A stretch of 64,000 bases of DNA from Microbacterium sediminis (GTDB lineage: Bacteria > Actinomycetota > Actinomycetes > Actinomycetales > Microbacteriaceae): contig NZ_CP038256.1 in assembly GCF_004564075.1 (NCBI RefSeq), forward strand, positions 1,674,001 to 1,738,000, in the 5' to 3' direction. The position numbers and the translations under genes were made by a program. Below are positions 7,882 through 17,402 of the stretch, piece by piece. Position 1 is the first letter of the stretch. Every line of letters begins with the position of its first letter. The notes beneath the pieces are model-generated. The model did no database searches and was not told the DNA's origin. It saw nothing but the letters and a program-made list of their open reading frames with translations.

Positions 7882-8748
7882 TCAGGCCGCGGCGACGGCG
7901 TCGACCGCGGCCCGCGCGATCCGATCGGCCCCGAAGTGGTCGTGCGCCGTGAGGGTGATCACGGCGTCGCCGGCGAAGATCAGCAGCTGCCCGTGCGCGC
8001 CGTGCAGGCGCCAGGCGTCGCCCGGGCCCGCCCAGCCGCCGAGCGCGTACCGCTCGTACCCGGGGTTCCTCCCCGCCGGGACCCCGTCCTCGTGCATGGC
8101 GTCGATCCAGTCGGCCGAGACGATCCGCTCCCCGCGCCACAGGCCGCGGTCGCGGATCAGCAGGCCGAGCCGCGCGAGCTCGCCGGTGCGCAGCGCGATG
8201 CCCTCACCGCCGAGCACCGCTCCGAGCGGACAGCGACGCCAGGTCACGTCCGGAATGCCGAGCGGCTCGAAGAGGCGCGCGGACGCCCACGCGCCCACGT
8301 CGCCGACCGCGGTCGCCAGGGCGCGCATGGCCGTGTACGTGCTGGCATTCGCATACTGGAACACGCGGCCGCGACTGGGCCGACCGAGGAACTCGTGGGC
8401 GAGATCCGGCCAGTCCTCGAACATCGTCTCCGACCAAGGCAGGTCGATGCCGCTCGTCATGGTCAGCAGGTGGCGCGTGGTCACCTCGCCCACGCCCTCG
8501 CCGAGCCGCACGCCGGGCAGGTACGACGCGACAGGCGCATCGATGTCGAACCGGCCCTCGTCGGCGGCGATGCCGGCCGACAGCACGGCGACCGCCTTCG
8601 CGACGGAGTGGATCTCCTCGCGCACGTCGGGCGTCCAGCGCCGCTCGGCGACCTCGTCGCCGATCCGCACGTGCGCGCCGTGGGCGACGAACCCGTTGGC
8701 CTCGATGTCGCGGGCAAGGCGATCGAGCACGGCCTGTGCGCGGCTCAC
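7882..8748 (-). CDS. Serine hydrolase of the beta-lactamase / penicillin-binding family
   Basis: A 288-residue class-C-like serine hydrolase without a signal peptide, so probably cytoplasmic. Motifs: SVAK at 48-51 (nucleophile serine and general-base lysine), YAN at 132-134, and HGAHG at 249-253 in place of the third KTG box, a substitution common in esterase-type members. The start is taken as GTG at 8748, directly behind a GGAGGAGG sequence with very short spacing. A later GTG at 8730 is possible. The substrate is unknown. It is convergent with the SCO4848-like gene. Confidence 0.75.
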   Translation of the reverse strand: MSRAQAVLDRLARDIEANGFVAHGAHVRIGDEVAERRWTPDVREEIHSVAKAVAVLSAGIAADEGRFDIDAPVASYLPGVRLGEGVGEVTTRHLLTMTSGIDLPWSETMFEDWPDLAHEFLGRPSRGRVFQYANASTYTAMRALATAVGDVGAWASARLFEPLGIPDVTWRRCPLGAVLGGEGIALRTGELARLGLLIRDRGLWRGERIVSADWIDAMHEDGVPAGRNPGYERYALGGWAGPGDAWRLHGAHGQLLIFAGDAVITLTAHDHFGADRIARAAVDAVAAA

Positions 8749-8852
8749 GCCTCCTCCGCCTCGGCGGCGCGCGGGCAGATCTCGGCGCCGCGCTCGCGAT
8801 CGGCGGGCGCGGAGGGACGACTGTGCATCGATCGAGCGTCTCGAGACGGCGT

Positions 8853-9740
8853 CTACAGTTGGTCGCCGGACACCGCGAACGTGTCGCAGGCCTGCACGCC
8901 GTCGGCGCGACCCGTGTCGAACCAGCGCTGGCGCTGCTCGCTCGAGCCGTGGGTCCAGCTCTCGGGGTTGACGAACCCGCCCGACTGCTCCTGGATGTGG
9001 TCGTCGCCGACCGCCGCGGCCGCGTTGAGGGCGTCGGCGATCTGCTGGTCCGTCGGCGGCTGCAGGTACGGCACGCCGTTCTCGTCCTCCTGCTGGGTCA
9101 TCGCCGCGACCCAGGCGCCCGCGAAGCAGTCGGCCTGCAGCTCGGTGCGCACGCCGTTGCTGTCGGGACCCGTGCCGTTGTTCGGGTACTTCTCGAAGAC
9201 GCCGATGAGGTTCTGCACGTGGTGCCCGTACTCGTGGGCGAGCACGTACAGCTGGGCCAGGTCGCCGGCGGAGGCGTCGTACTGCTGGCGCAGCAGCCCG
9301 AAGAACGTCGGGTCGACGTACACCGTCTCCTCGGGCGGGCAGTAGAACGGGCCGGTGGCGTTGGACGCCGTGCCGCACTGCGTGGGGGTCTGCCCGTCGA
9401 CGATGATCAGCTGCGGCTCGCGGTAGCCCTCGAGCGTCTCGCCCCAGAACTCGTCGATCGCCAGCGATCCGGCCGCCAGGCGGCAATCGTCGTTCTCGTT
9501 GGCGTCCTGGCCGGTCTCGCAGTCGGCGATCACGGACGACTCACCCTGCCCGCTGCCGGTGCCCTCCGTGCCGCCGGCCATGATCCCGAGCAGGCCGCTG
9601 AGGTCCTGCCCCGTGAAGGCCTGGATCAGCAGCACGGCGATCACGCCGACGCCGAGCGTGCCGCCGCCGGCGATCGCCGCATTCCGCCCGCGCCGGCGCG
9701 CCTTGTTGCCGCCGACGTTGGCGTTCTCGTTGAACGTCAT
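8853..9740 (-). CDS. YpfJ/KPN_02809-family neutral zinc metallopeptidase
   Basis: A 295-residue membrane-anchored protein. It has a basic N-terminus (KARRRGR at 13-19), one membrane segment at about 25-42, a Gly/Ser linker, then an extracytoplasmic domain with the zinc motif HEYGH at 169-173 and the downstream glutamate at about 200 (RTELQADCFAGAW). This is the usual layout of the ypfJ family, whose substrate is unknown. A TAGCGT hexamer is 6 bases before the ATG (9747-9752) and there is no ribosome binding site, so the mRNA is probably leaderless. Confidence 0.9.
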   Translation of the reverse strand: MTFNENANVGGNKARRRGRNAAIAGGGTLGVGVIAVLLIQAFTGQDLSGLLGIMAGGTEGTGSGQGESSVIADCETGQDANENDDCRLAAGSLAIDEFWGETLEGYREPQLIIVDGQTPTQCGTASNATGPFYCPPEETVYVDPTFFGLLRQQYDASAGDLAQLYVLAHEYGHHVQNLIGVFEKYPNNGTGPDSNGVRTELQADCFAGAWVAAMTQQEDENGVPYLQPPTDQQIADALNAAAAVGDDHIQEQSGGFVNPESWTHGSSEQRQRWFDTGRADGVQACDTFAVSGDQL

Positions 9741-9901
9741 GGGGAAACGCTACCGCCGGCGCTCCCCGCCCGCCGAGCCCTTGACGCAGCCGGCGTCGAT
9801 CCCGCGCCGGTGCGATGCGGCCTGAGACCCGCGGACTCCCCGGTCGGGATCGGGCTCCTCCCAGACGCCGTCGAGCGGGTGCCTCCGCGGCGACGGCCCG
9901 A

Positions 9902-10555
9902 TCACGGGCGTGCCGTCGCTCCCGGCGTGCCCCCGCTCGCCGGGGTGAGCTGCGAGCGCACGCGCTCCGCGACGGCGTCGAGCTCGCGCGTTGCGGCGTC
10001 GAGTTCGTCCACGGCGGCGATCAGGTCCGCCCGCCCGCTCTCCTCGGCACGGGCCAGGTCGGCGCAGATGTTCAGGGCGGCGGCGCGGGTGGCCGCGGAC
10101 AGCGCGGCCGCCGCGATGCCGACGTCCGCGAGCATCAGGCGCCCGGTGTCCTCGGCGAGCTCTCTCAACACCGGCACGAGCGTGGTCGCGAAGCGTCCCA
10201 GCGCGGCGGACGATCCGGCCGCGGCCATGCTCGCCTCCCGCTTCGCCGCCGCGCGCTCCTCCGGCTCGCTCCGGGACTCGGCCTCCGCGAACCCGGACGC
10301 GACCTCGGTATCGCGATCCGCCATGTCCGGCGCCGCCTCGCGCACCGCTGCGGCGAAGGCCGCCAACGCGCGCTCGCGACGCTCCGCCTCGGGCGCGTCC
10401 GGCGTCTTGCGGTAGGCGACCACCATCTCCGCCAGCGCCGCCGCCACGCCCGCCATCAGCGCCGCCGCGGCGCCACCCCCGGGGTTCGGGCCGGTGGAGG
10501 CCAGCGCCTCCAGCCACGCGCCGATGCCCTCGTCGGCCGTTGTCCTGCGCTCCAT
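9902..10555 (-). CDS. Cyclodeaminase/cyclohydrolase-family protein (FtcD C-domain like)
   Basis: A 217-residue all-helical protein with the PGGGAAAALMAG segment at about 24-35 typical of formimidoyltetrahydrofolate cyclodeaminase and the related FchA cyclohydrolase. These enzymes act on one-carbon tetrahydrofolate. It stands alone here, with no formiminotransferase or folate gene nearby, so the substrate is uncertain. TAGCCT lies exactly 6 bases before the ATG (10562-10567), pointing to a leaderless transcript. The C-terminus is rich in Ala/Gly/Pro. Confidence 0.8.
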   Translation of the reverse strand: MERRTTADEGIGAWLEALASTGPNPGGGAAAALMAGVAAALAEMVVAYRKTPDAPEAERRERALAAFAAAVREAAPDMADRDTEVASGFAEAESRSEPEERAAAKREASMAAAGSSAALGRFATTLVPVLRELAEDTGRLMLADVGIAAAALSAATRAAALNICADLARAEESGRADLIAAVDELDAATRELDAVAERVRSQLTPASGGTPGATARP

Positions 10556-10586
10556 GCGCCGAGGCTACGTGTGCCGCGCACACGAG

Positions 10587-10613
10587 AAAACCCCCGCCGG
10601 AGCGGGGGTTTCT
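10587..10613 (-). terminator. Intrinsic terminator after tRNA-Gln
   Basis: A GC hairpin (CCCCCGC / GCGGGGG with a 4-base loop) flanked by A and T runs, immediately downstream of tRNA-Gln on the minus strand. It also lies just beyond the start of the cyclodeaminase gene, upstream of its TAGCCT hexamer. Confidence 0.85.
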
Positions 10614-10619
10614 TCAAAG

Positions 10620-10691
10620 CTGGGGTACCTGGACTCGAACCAAGAACAACTGAACCAGAATCAGCCGTGTTGCCAATTACACCATACCCCA
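10620..10691 (-). tRNA. tRNA-Gln (anticodon CTG)
   Basis: A 72-nt cloverleaf on the minus strand. The acceptor TGGGGTA pairs with TACCCCA, with discriminator G. The anticodon stem CTGA/TCAG surrounds loop TTCTGGT with anticodon CUG, and the T arm contains GGTTCGAGTCC. CCA is not encoded. It lies directly downstream of gltX, whose product may also charge it with glutamate if this organism uses the GatCAB route; that is inference. Confidence 0.97.
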
Positions 10692-10735
10692 AGGGCCGCG
10701 CGGCATCAGCCGCAACGACTGTCTAGCTTACCGCA

Positions 10736-10770
10736 CGCGGCGGGGCCGGCCAAACCGGAGCCCCGCCGCG
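10736..10770 (-). terminator. GC-rich hairpin after gltX
   Basis: Eleven-base arms (CGCGGCGGGGC, 10736-10746, and its complement 10760-10770) just past the gltX stop. There is no U run after it on the minus strand, so termination may be partial or need a factor. Confidence 0.45.
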
Positions 10771-10774
10771 CGTG

Positions 10775-12286
10775 TCAGCCCTCGAGATGCGCGACGAGGG
10801 CCGCGAGGCGGCGCAGCGACTCGGGCTTGCCGAGCAGCTCCATCGACTCGAACAGCGGCGGCGAGACCCGGCGGCCGGTGATCGCGACGCGCGGAGGACC
10901 GAACGCCACGCGGGGCTTCAGGCCGAGGCCGTCGATGAGCGCGGCGGAGAGCGCATCCTGGATGGCGGCGGCGGCGAACTCCCCCTCCGGGACGGCCTCG
11001 AGCGCGTCGACGCAGGCCGTCAGCACGTCGGCGGCGTTATCGGGCAGCGAGGCCAGCGCGTCGTCCTCGTAGGCGATCTCGTCGCGGAACAGGAAGCCGA
11101 TCAGCCCGGGCGCATCGCCCAGCAGCGGCAGGCGCTCCTGGATGAGCGGCGCGGCGGCGAAGATCAGCTCGGTCTCGCGCTCGGTCAGCTCGGCACCCAC
11201 GACGCCCGCGGCGTACAGGTAGGGGGTGATCCGCTGCGCGAAGTCCTCGGGAGCGAGCATGCGGATGTGGTCGCCGTTGATCGACTCGGCCTTCTTCTGG
11301 TCGAAGCGAGCCGGGTTCGGGTTCACGTCGGCGATGTCGAACGCGGCCACGAACTCGTCGAGCGAGAACACGTCGCGGTCGGGACCGATCGACCAGCCGA
11401 GCAGGGCGAGGTAGTTGAGCAGGCCCTCCGGGATGAAGCCCTTCTCGCGCTGCAGGAACAGGTCGGCGCGCGGGTCGCGCTTCGAGAGCTTCTTGGTGCC
11501 GTCGCCCAGCACGAGCGGCATGTGTCCGAAGCGCGGGATGAAGTCGGTGACGCCGGCGTCGATGAGCGCCTGGTACAGCACGATCTGGCGCCCCGTGGAC
11601 GGCATGAGGTCCTCGCCGCGCAGCACGTGCGTGATGCCCATGAGGGCGTCGTCCACCGGGTTCACGAACGTGTAGAGCGGGATGCCGTTGGGGCGGACGA
11701 TCACGAAGTCGGGGAACGAGCCGGCCGGGAACGTCACCTCGCCGCGGATCAGGTCGACGTAGGTGATGTCCTCGTCGGGCACCTTCAGGCGCAGCGCGGG
11801 CTGGCGGCCCTCGGCGCGGAAGGCGGCCTTCTGCTCCTCGGTGAGCTCGCGGTCGTAGTTGTCGTAGCCCTGCTGCTTGGGGCGGCCGTTGGCCTCGTTG
11901 CGGGCGTCGATCTCCTCGGCCGTCGAGTAGCTCTCGTACACGAGCCCCGCGTCGATGAGCTTCTGCAGCACCTCGCGGTGCAGGTCGTGACGCTCCGACT
12001 GGCGGTACGGCGCGTGCGGGCCGCCCACCTCGACGCCCTCGTCCCAGTCGATCTTGAGCCAGCGCAGCGCGTCGAGGAGCTGCTGGTAGCTCTCCTCGCT
12101 GTCGCGCGCGGCGTCGGTGTCCTCGATGCGGAAGACGAGCTTGCCGCCATGGTGACGCGCGTAGCCCCAGTTGAACAGGGCGGTGCGGATCAGACCGACG
12201 TGCGGCAGACCGGTGGGCGACGGGCAGAAGCGCACGCGGACGTCGGCGCCGGTGGCCGTCGTGGTGCGGGGATCGGGGGTAGACAT
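10775..12286 (-). CDS. gltX: Glutamate-tRNA ligase
   Basis: Class I aminoacyl-tRNA synthetase, 503 residues, cytoplasmic; charges tRNA-Glu. The HIGH-type motif is PHVGL at 28-32 and the KMSKS-type loop is KLSKR at 265-269. The C-terminal helical anticodon-binding domain fills residues ~330-503. TAGAAT lies 7 bases upstream of the ATG (12294-12299) with no ribosome binding site, so translation is probably leaderless. Its tRNA-Gln and tRNA-Glu neighbours downstream repeat an order known from other actinobacteria. Confidence 0.96.
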   Translation of the reverse strand: MSTPDPRTTTATGADVRVRFCPSPTGLPHVGLIRTALFNWGYARHHGGKLVFRIEDTDAARDSEESYQQLLDALRWLKIDWDEGVEVGGPHAPYRQSERHDLHREVLQKLIDAGLVYESYSTAEEIDARNEANGRPKQQGYDNYDRELTEEQKAAFRAEGRQPALRLKVPDEDITYVDLIRGEVTFPAGSFPDFVIVRPNGIPLYTFVNPVDDALMGITHVLRGEDLMPSTGRQIVLYQALIDAGVTDFIPRFGHMPLVLGDGTKKLSKRDPRADLFLQREKGFIPEGLLNYLALLGWSIGPDRDVFSLDEFVAAFDIADVNPNPARFDQKKAESINGDHIRMLAPEDFAQRITPYLYAAGVVGAELTERETELIFAAAPLIQERLPLLGDAPGLIGFLFRDEIAYEDDALASLPDNAADVLTACVDALEAVPEGEFAAAAIQDALSAALIDGLGLKPRVAFGPPRVAITGRRVSPPLFESMELLGKPESLRRLAALVAHLEG

Positions 12287-12332
12287 CCCGTCAATTCTAG
12301 GTGCGCGACCCCCTCCCGACGCATCGGCGGTG

Positions 12333-13130
12333 TCAGGGGACCTGGAACTCGCTGTCGCGCAGGTCGGTGACGAGCATGTGGCCCGGGGCGTGGGTGATCG
12401 CCAGCTCCGGGCGCACCTGCATCACCGCCGCCTGCGGCGTCACGCCGCACGCCCAGAACACGGGGATCGTGCCGTCCGGGATGTCCACGGGGTCGCCGAA
12501 GTCGGGGCTGGCCAGGTCGGCGATGCCGATCGCCGCGGGATCGCCGACGTGCACGGGCGCGCCGTGGACGGCCGGGTAGCGCGACGTGATGCGCACGGCG
12601 TCGGCCACGCGCGAGGCGGGGATCGGGCGCATCGACACCACGACCGGGCCCTCGAACCGCCCGGCGCGCTGCGTCGGGATGCTCGTGCGGTACATCGGCA
12701 CGTTGCGGCCCTGCTCGATGTGGGCGATCGGGATGCCGGCCTGCAGCAGAGGCGCCTCGAACGTGAACGAGCAGCCGATGAGGAAGCTCACCATCCGCTC
12801 GTTCCAGGTCTCGAGCACGTCGGTCGGCTCGTCGACGAGCTCGCCGCGGCGGTACACGCGGTACCGGGGGATGTCGGTGCGGATGTCGCCGTCGGCCAGC
12901 AGGTCGCTGGAGACCTGCCCCGGCTCGAGCACGCCGAGGATCGGCAGCGGCTTGGGGTTGCGCTGCGCGAACAGCAGGAAGTCGAAGGCGGCCTCCCGAT
13001 CGATCATGAGCAGGTTCGCCTGGGCGTACCCCGCCGACCAGCCGGCCGTCGGCACGGCCAGTCCCGCACGGAAGCGCTCGCGCGAGGCGGCGGGCGAGAG
13101 GCGGGAGACGTCGTCGAGGGTGAGTGCCAT
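12333..13130 (-). CDS. DUF1445 putative hydro-lyase / D-glutamate cyclase-like protein
   Basis: A 265-residue cytoplasmic protein matching the DUF1445 (YcsI-like putative hydro-lyase) family by overall length and by the conserved blocks SAGYAQANL (about 32-40), GCSFTFE (about 119-125) and WACGVTPQ near the C-terminus. A mammalian homologue is a D-glutamate cyclase; the bacterial role is not known. It lies beside gltX but shows no clear link. TAGCCT is 6 bases before the ATG (13137-13142), a leaderless arrangement. Confidence 0.8.
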   Translation of the reverse strand: MALTLDDVSRLSPAASRERFRAGLAVPTAGWSAGYAQANLLMIDREAAFDFLLFAQRNPKPLPILGVLEPGQVSSDLLADGDIRTDIPRYRVYRRGELVDEPTDVLETWNERMVSFLIGCSFTFEAPLLQAGIPIAHIEQGRNVPMYRTSIPTQRAGRFEGPVVVSMRPIPASRVADAVRITSRYPAVHGAPVHVGDPAAIGIADLASPDFGDPVDIPDGTIPVFWACGVTPQAAVMQVRPELAITHAPGHMLVTDLRDSEFQVP

Positions 13131-13167
13131 GCCTCGAGGCTAATCCGCGCGGCGCGCCCGCGGGACC

Positions 13168-14388
13168 TCAGCGCAGGCGACCGGCCGGCGAGAGGAGGAC
13201 GATCGCGGCGACGACCGCGAGGGCGACGAGCGCGAGCCCGCCGTACCCGATCTGGCCGAGGATCGCGCCGGCGGCGACCGCGCCGAGCGAGCCGGCCAGG
13301 CTCATCGCCAGGTCGCTGCGACCCTGACGGCGCGTGCGCAGGGGCGGGGCGGTCGACTCGGCCAGCAGCGCCGAGCCCGCCACGGTCGACGCGCTCCAGC
13401 CCAGGCCGAGCAGCACGAGCCCGACCGTCACGAGCACCGTGTCGTCCTGCCCGAACGACGCCACCAGCAGCGCCGCCACGAGCAGCGCCTGGCCACCCAG
13501 AACCGTCGGCACGCGCCCGACGCGATCGGCGAGGATGCCGAAGACGGGCGAGAGCGCGTACATCCCGGCCACGTGCAGGCTGATCGTGAGCCCGACCACC
13601 TGCAGTGAGGCGCCGTGGTGGCCCAGGTGCACGGGCGTCATCGACATCACCGACGCCATCACGCCGTGGGAGCCGGCCACCGCGAAGATCGCGAACCTCG
13701 CCGCCCGCGGCCGGTCCGGCCGGTCCGCCAGCGCCCCGGCGGAGCTCGCGTCGCGCTCGCGGGCCAGCAGCAGCGGGTCGGGCCGCAGCGCCACGAGATA
13801 CAGCGCGATGACGAGCACCTGCGCCGCGAGCGAGAAGAGGAACGGGCCGGTCAGCGGCGGCATGCCGATGCGCTCGCCGATCCACTCCCCCGCGCCCAGC
13901 AGGTTCGGGCCCGACACCGATCCGATCGTCGTGGCCCACACCACGAGCGACAGGTCGCGGCCGCGGGTGGCGTCGGCCGCGAGGTCGGTGGCGGCGAAGC
14001 GCGACTGCAGGTTGACGGTCTGCCCCACGCCCGTCAGCGCGAAACCCACGAGCAGCAGCGGGAACGATCGCAGCCCGGCCGCGGCTATCACCACGATCAC
14101 CCCGACGAGGGCCAGCGCCATGCCGACGGTCAGCGCGAGCCGTCGCCCTCGCTGCTGCGCGGCGCGGGCGAGCGGGATCGCCAGCAGCGCCGAGCCGAGG
14201 GTGCTGGCGGCCACCGCCAGGCCCGACAGCTCCTCGACGCCCGAGATGTCGGCCGCGAGCAGTGCGCCGAGCGACACGGTCGCTCCGAAGCCGATGCCGC
14301 CGAGGATCTGCCCACCGGCGAGCGTGGCGACCGTGCGGCGCTGGATGCGCGCCAGCAGCGCCGCATCCAGCGGGGCGGCCATCGTCAC
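13168..14388 (-). CDS. MFS transporter
   Basis: A 406-residue carrier with about twelve hydrophobic helices split by a charged central loop (about residues 200-225, ending PDRPRAARF). The substrate cannot be inferred. The GTG at 14388 overlaps the TGA of the FAH-family gene as GTGA, so the two are probably translated from one message and the carrier may move a substrate or product of that hydrolase. An in-frame ATG two codons later is an alternative start. Confidence 0.82.
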   Translation of the reverse strand: MTMAAPLDAALLARIQRRTVATLAGGQILGGIGFGATVSLGALLAADISGVEELSGLAVAASTLGSALLAIPLARAAQQRGRRLALTVGMALALVGVIVVIAAAGLRSFPLLLVGFALTGVGQTVNLQSRFAATDLAADATRGRDLSLVVWATTIGSVSGPNLLGAGEWIGERIGMPPLTGPFLFSLAAQVLVIALYLVALRPDPLLLARERDASSAGALADRPDRPRAARFAIFAVAGSHGVMASVMSMTPVHLGHHGASLQVVGLTISLHVAGMYALSPVFGILADRVGRVPTVLGGQALLVAALLVASFGQDDTVLVTVGLVLLGLGWSASTVAGSALLAESTAPPLRTRRQGRSDLAMSLAGSLGAVAAGAILGQIGYGGLALVALAVVAAIVLLSPAGRLR

Positions 14389-15152
14389 GCCGCGTCGCGG
14401 GCGACGTTGCGCAGGATCCCGATGCCCGGGATCTCCACCTCGACGACGTCGCCGGCGCCGAACGGGCCCACGCCCTCCGGCGTGCCGGTGAGGATGATGT
14501 CACCGGGCAGGAGCGTGAACGCGGCCGAGATGTACTCGATGAGGAAGGGGATGTCGAAGACCATGTCGGTGAACGGCGCGCGCTGCTTCACCTCGCCGTT
14601 GAGCCGCGTGATCACCTCGCCCTCGGCCGGATCGAACTCGGTCTCGATCGCCGGTCCCAGGGGGCAGAACGTGTCGAAGCCCTTCGCGCGCGCCCACTGC
14701 CCGTCGGAGTTCTGCAGGTCGCGCGCCGTCACATCGTTGGCGGCCGTGTAGCCGAACACGTAGTCGAGGGCGTTCTCGGCGGTGACGTTCTTGGCGATGC
14801 GCCCGATCACGACGGCCAGCTCCCCCTCCCACTGCGTGTCCTGCGACTGCGCGGGGCGCACGATCGCGTCGCCCGGGCCGATGACGCTCGTGTTCGGCTT
14901 GAAGAACAGCAGCGGCTGGGTCGGCACGTCGTTGCCGAGCTCGGCCGCGTGGGCGCGGTAGTTGCGCCCCACGCACACGATCTTCGAGCGCGGGATCACC
15001 GGCGCCAGGAGGGCCACATCGCCCACCGGCACGCGCTCCCCCGTGGTGTCGAAGCCGGCGAACATCGGGTCTCCCGCGAGGACGACGAGCTCGCCGTCGT
15101 CGAGGATCCCGTACTTGATGGCGTCGTTGTGGCTGAACCGTGCGATCTTCAC
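14385..15152 (-). CDS. Fumarylacetoacetate hydrolase-family protein
   Basis: A 255-residue enzyme of the FAH superfamily, which hydrolyses, decarboxylates or isomerises acylpyruvate-type compounds in the cytoplasm. Seen: CVGRNYRAHAAEL near residue 55, EGELAVVIGR near 110 with the metal-binding acidic residues, and the LTGTPEGVGPFGAGDVVEVEI stretch at about 221-241. The reaction is undefined. Such genes commonly sit near gltX in actinobacteria. The start is GTG with TAGGCT 6 bases upstream (15159-15164), so leaderless. It overlaps the following MFS gene. Confidence 0.88.
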   Translation of the reverse strand: MKIARFSHNDAIKYGILDDGELVVLAGDPMFAGFDTTGERVPVGDVALLAPVIPRSKIVCVGRNYRAHAAELGNDVPTQPLLFFKPNTSVIGPGDAIVRPAQSQDTQWEGELAVVIGRIAKNVTAENALDYVFGYTAANDVTARDLQNSDGQWARAKGFDTFCPLGPAIETEFDPAEGEVITRLNGEVKQRAPFTDMVFDIPFLIEYISAAFTLLPGDIILTGTPEGVGPFGAGDVVEVEIPGIGILRNVARDAA

Positions 15153-15184
15153 CGCCTCAGCCTATGGGCAACCGACGGCGACGG

Positions 15185-16279
15185 TCAGGCATCGAGGCGG
15201 TACAGCCAGCCGCGGGTGTCCTCGCGGCGGCCGTACTGGATGTCGGTGAGCTCCTCGCGCAGCGACAGGCCGAGCGAGCCGGCGGGCTGCTCGTCCTCGA
15301 AGCCGGCGCCCTTGAGCGCGCCGATCGGCGTGACGACGGCGGCGGTGCCGCACGCGAACACCTCGACGATGTCGCCCGAGGCGACGCCCTCGCGCCACTC
15401 CGTCAGCGAGATGGGCCGGCGCTCGACGGCGTGCCCGCGGTCGGCGGCCAGCTCGAGCAGCGAGTTGCGGGTGATGCCGTCGAGGATGCTCTCGGACTCG
15501 GGGGTGACGAGGGTGCCGTCCTTCTTCACGAAGACGACGTTCATGCCGCCGAGCTCCTCGATGTTGCCGTCGGCGTCGAGGAAGACCACCTGGTCGCAGC
15601 CCTGCGCGGCGGCCTCGGCCTGCGGCAGCAGGCTCGCGGCGTAGTTCCCGCCGGTCTTGGCCGCCCCGGTGCCGCCCTTCGCCGCGCGGGCGAAGTTCTC
15701 GCTCAGCCAGATCCGCACCGGCTTCACGCCGCCGGAGAAGTACGAGCCCGCGGGGCTGCCGATGACGTAGTACGCGTACTTCTTGGCCGGTCGCACGCCG
15801 AGGAACGCCTCCTTGGCGAACATGAACGGGCGCAGGTACAGCGTCTGGTCGGGCTGCGAGGGCACCCAGGCGCCGTCCACGGCGATGAGCTCGCGCAGCG
15901 ACTGCAGGAAGTACTCCTCGGGCAGCTCGGGCATCGACAGCCGGCGTGCGCTGCGGTTGAAGCGGCGGGCGTTCTGCTCGGGCCGGAATGTGTACACCGC
16001 GCCGTCCGCGTGGCGGTAGGCCTTCATGCCCTCGAAGATCTCCTGCGCGTAGTGCAGGACGGCGGCGGCCGGGTCGAGCGGGATCGGGCCGTAGGGCTGC
16101 ACGCGCGGGCGGTGCCAGCCGCCCTTCTCCGACCAGCAGATGTCGACCATGTGATCGGTGAAGACGGTGCCGAACCCGGGATCCGCCAGCAGCGCGTCGC
16201 GCTCGGCCGGCGACTTCGCCGCCAGGTTCTTGGTCACCGCGAACTGCAGCGGTGCGGTGGTGGTCTCTGCGAACGTCAT
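15185..16279 (-). CDS. ilvE: Branched-chain amino acid aminotransferase
   Basis: PLP-dependent class IV aminotransferase for the last step of Leu, Ile and Val synthesis. It has 364 residues from the chosen ATG at 16279, preceded by AGGA with 6-base spacing. A GTG at 16306 with GGGAG upstream would add 9 residues. The PLP lysine is in the AAKTGGNYAASLLPQ segment (about residue 205), and HYAQEIFEGMKAY and GITRNSLLELA are present. It lies 68 bases downstream of leuB on the same strand, so leuB and ilvE may share a transcript. Confidence 0.95.
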   Translation of the reverse strand: MTFAETTTAPLQFAVTKNLAAKSPAERDALLADPGFGTVFTDHMVDICWSEKGGWHRPRVQPYGPIPLDPAAAVLHYAQEIFEGMKAYRHADGAVYTFRPEQNARRFNRSARRLSMPELPEEYFLQSLRELIAVDGAWVPSQPDQTLYLRPFMFAKEAFLGVRPAKKYAYYVIGSPAGSYFSGGVKPVRIWLSENFARAAKGGTGAAKTGGNYAASLLPQAEAAAQGCDQVVFLDADGNIEELGGMNVVFVKKDGTLVTPESESILDGITRNSLLELAADRGHAVERRPISLTEWREGVASGDIVEVFACGTAAVVTPIGALKGAGFEDEQPAGSLGLSLREELTDIQYGRREDTRGWLYRLDA

Positions 16280-16347
16280 GTCGGTCCTGTCTGCGAAGAG
16301 GGTCACGAACGCTCCCGCCCGGGGCGGGAGGCCGGAGGTTCCTAAGG

Positions 16348-17400
16348 TTACGCCCGCGCCAGAGCGGCGATCGCGTCGCCGATCTGCGCGGTGCTGCGGG
16401 AGGCGTCGCCGCGGTCGGCGATGTCCTGCTCGATCGCGCGGGTGACGCGTTCCGCCTCGGCGCGCAGGCCGAGGTGGTCGAGCATCAGGGCGATCGATCC
16501 GATCGCCGCGGTGGGGTCGGCGGTGCCGGTTCCCGCGATGTCGGGCGCCGATCCGTGCACGGGCTCGAACATCGAGGGGAATGCGCCGTCGGGGTTGATG
16601 TTGCCCGAGGCCGCGAGGCCGATGCCGCCGGTGATGGCACCCGCCAGGTCGGTGAGGATGTCGCCGAAGAGGTTGTCGGTGACGATCACGTCGAATCGAT
16701 CGGGGCTCGTGACCATGTGGATCGTCGCCGCGTCGATGTGCATGTAGTCAACCACCACGTCGGAGTGCTCCGCGCCGACCTCGGTCACGATCCGGTTCCA
16801 CAGCTTGCCGGCGTTGACGAGCACGTTCGTCTTGTGCACGAGCGTGAGGCGCTTCGACCGCCGCTCGGCGAGCTCGAACGCGTAGCGCACCACGCGCTCG
16901 ACGCCGAAGGCGGTGTTGACGCCGAGCTCGTTGGCGATCTCGTGCGGGGTGCCGGGGCGCAGCACGCCGCCGTTGCCCACGTACGCGCCCTCGGTGCCCT
17001 CGCGCACGACGACGAAGTCGACCTCGCCGGGCGCCGTGAGCGGGCCGGGAACCGTCGGGTACAGCTTGGACGGCCGGAGGTTGACGTAGTGGTCGAGCGC
17101 GAAGCGGAGCCGCAGCAGGAGCCCCCGCTCGATGTTCGCGTCCTTCAGTCGCGGATCGTTCGGCACGCCGCCGACCGCGCCGAGCAGGATCGCGTCGTGC
17201 GCGGCGATCGCGGCGAGGTCGTCGTCGGTGAGCACGTCGCCGGTCGCGAGGTATCGGTCGGCGCCGAGCGAGAACGTCGTCTTCTCGAACGCGACGTCGC
17301 TGCCGGCGGTCACCGAGTCGAGCACCTTGACGGCCTCGGCGATCACCTCGGGGCCGATGCCGTCGCCGGGGATGACGGCGAGCCGGATCGCGCGCGCCAC
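16348..17400 (-). CDS. leuB: 3-isopropylmalate dehydrogenase
   Basis: Oxidatively decarboxylates 3-isopropylmalate in leucine synthesis, NAD+-dependent, cytoplasmic. It has 350 residues from GTG at 17400, preceded by GAGGAC and only 2 bases after the serA stop, so cotranslated with serA. Seen: [10 protein letters not shown] near 9-18, the LLGAVGG loop near 72-78, RPSKLYPT near 109-116 and [14 protein letters not shown] (metal-binding aspartates) at about 244-257. The residues fit a LeuB of the actinobacterial type rather than isocitrate dehydrogenase. Confidence 0.95.
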   Translation of the reverse strand: MARAIRLAVIPGDGIGPEVIAEAVKVLDSVTAGSDVAFEKTTFSLGADRYLATGDVLTDDDLAAIAAHDAILLGAVGGVPNDPRLKDANIERGLLLRLRFALDHYVNLRPSKLYPTVPGPLTAPGEVDFVVVREGTEGAYVGNGGVLRPGTPHEIANELGVNTAFGVERVVRYAFELAERRSKRLTLVHKTNVLVNAGKLWNRIVTEVGAEHSDVVVDYMHIDAATIHMVTSPDRFDVIVTDNLFGDILTDLAGAITGGIGLAASGNINPDGAFPSMFEPVHGSAPDIAGTGTADPTAAIGSIALMLDHLGLRAEAERVTRAIEQDIADRGDASRSTAQIGDAIAALARA

Positions 17401-17402
17401 GG

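Noticed and set aside
16312..16330. GC hairpin between leuB and ilvE as a terminator
   Set aside because: An 8-bp stem but no T tract, and it overlaps the possible GTG start region of ilvE; more likely chance or an mRNA processing feature.
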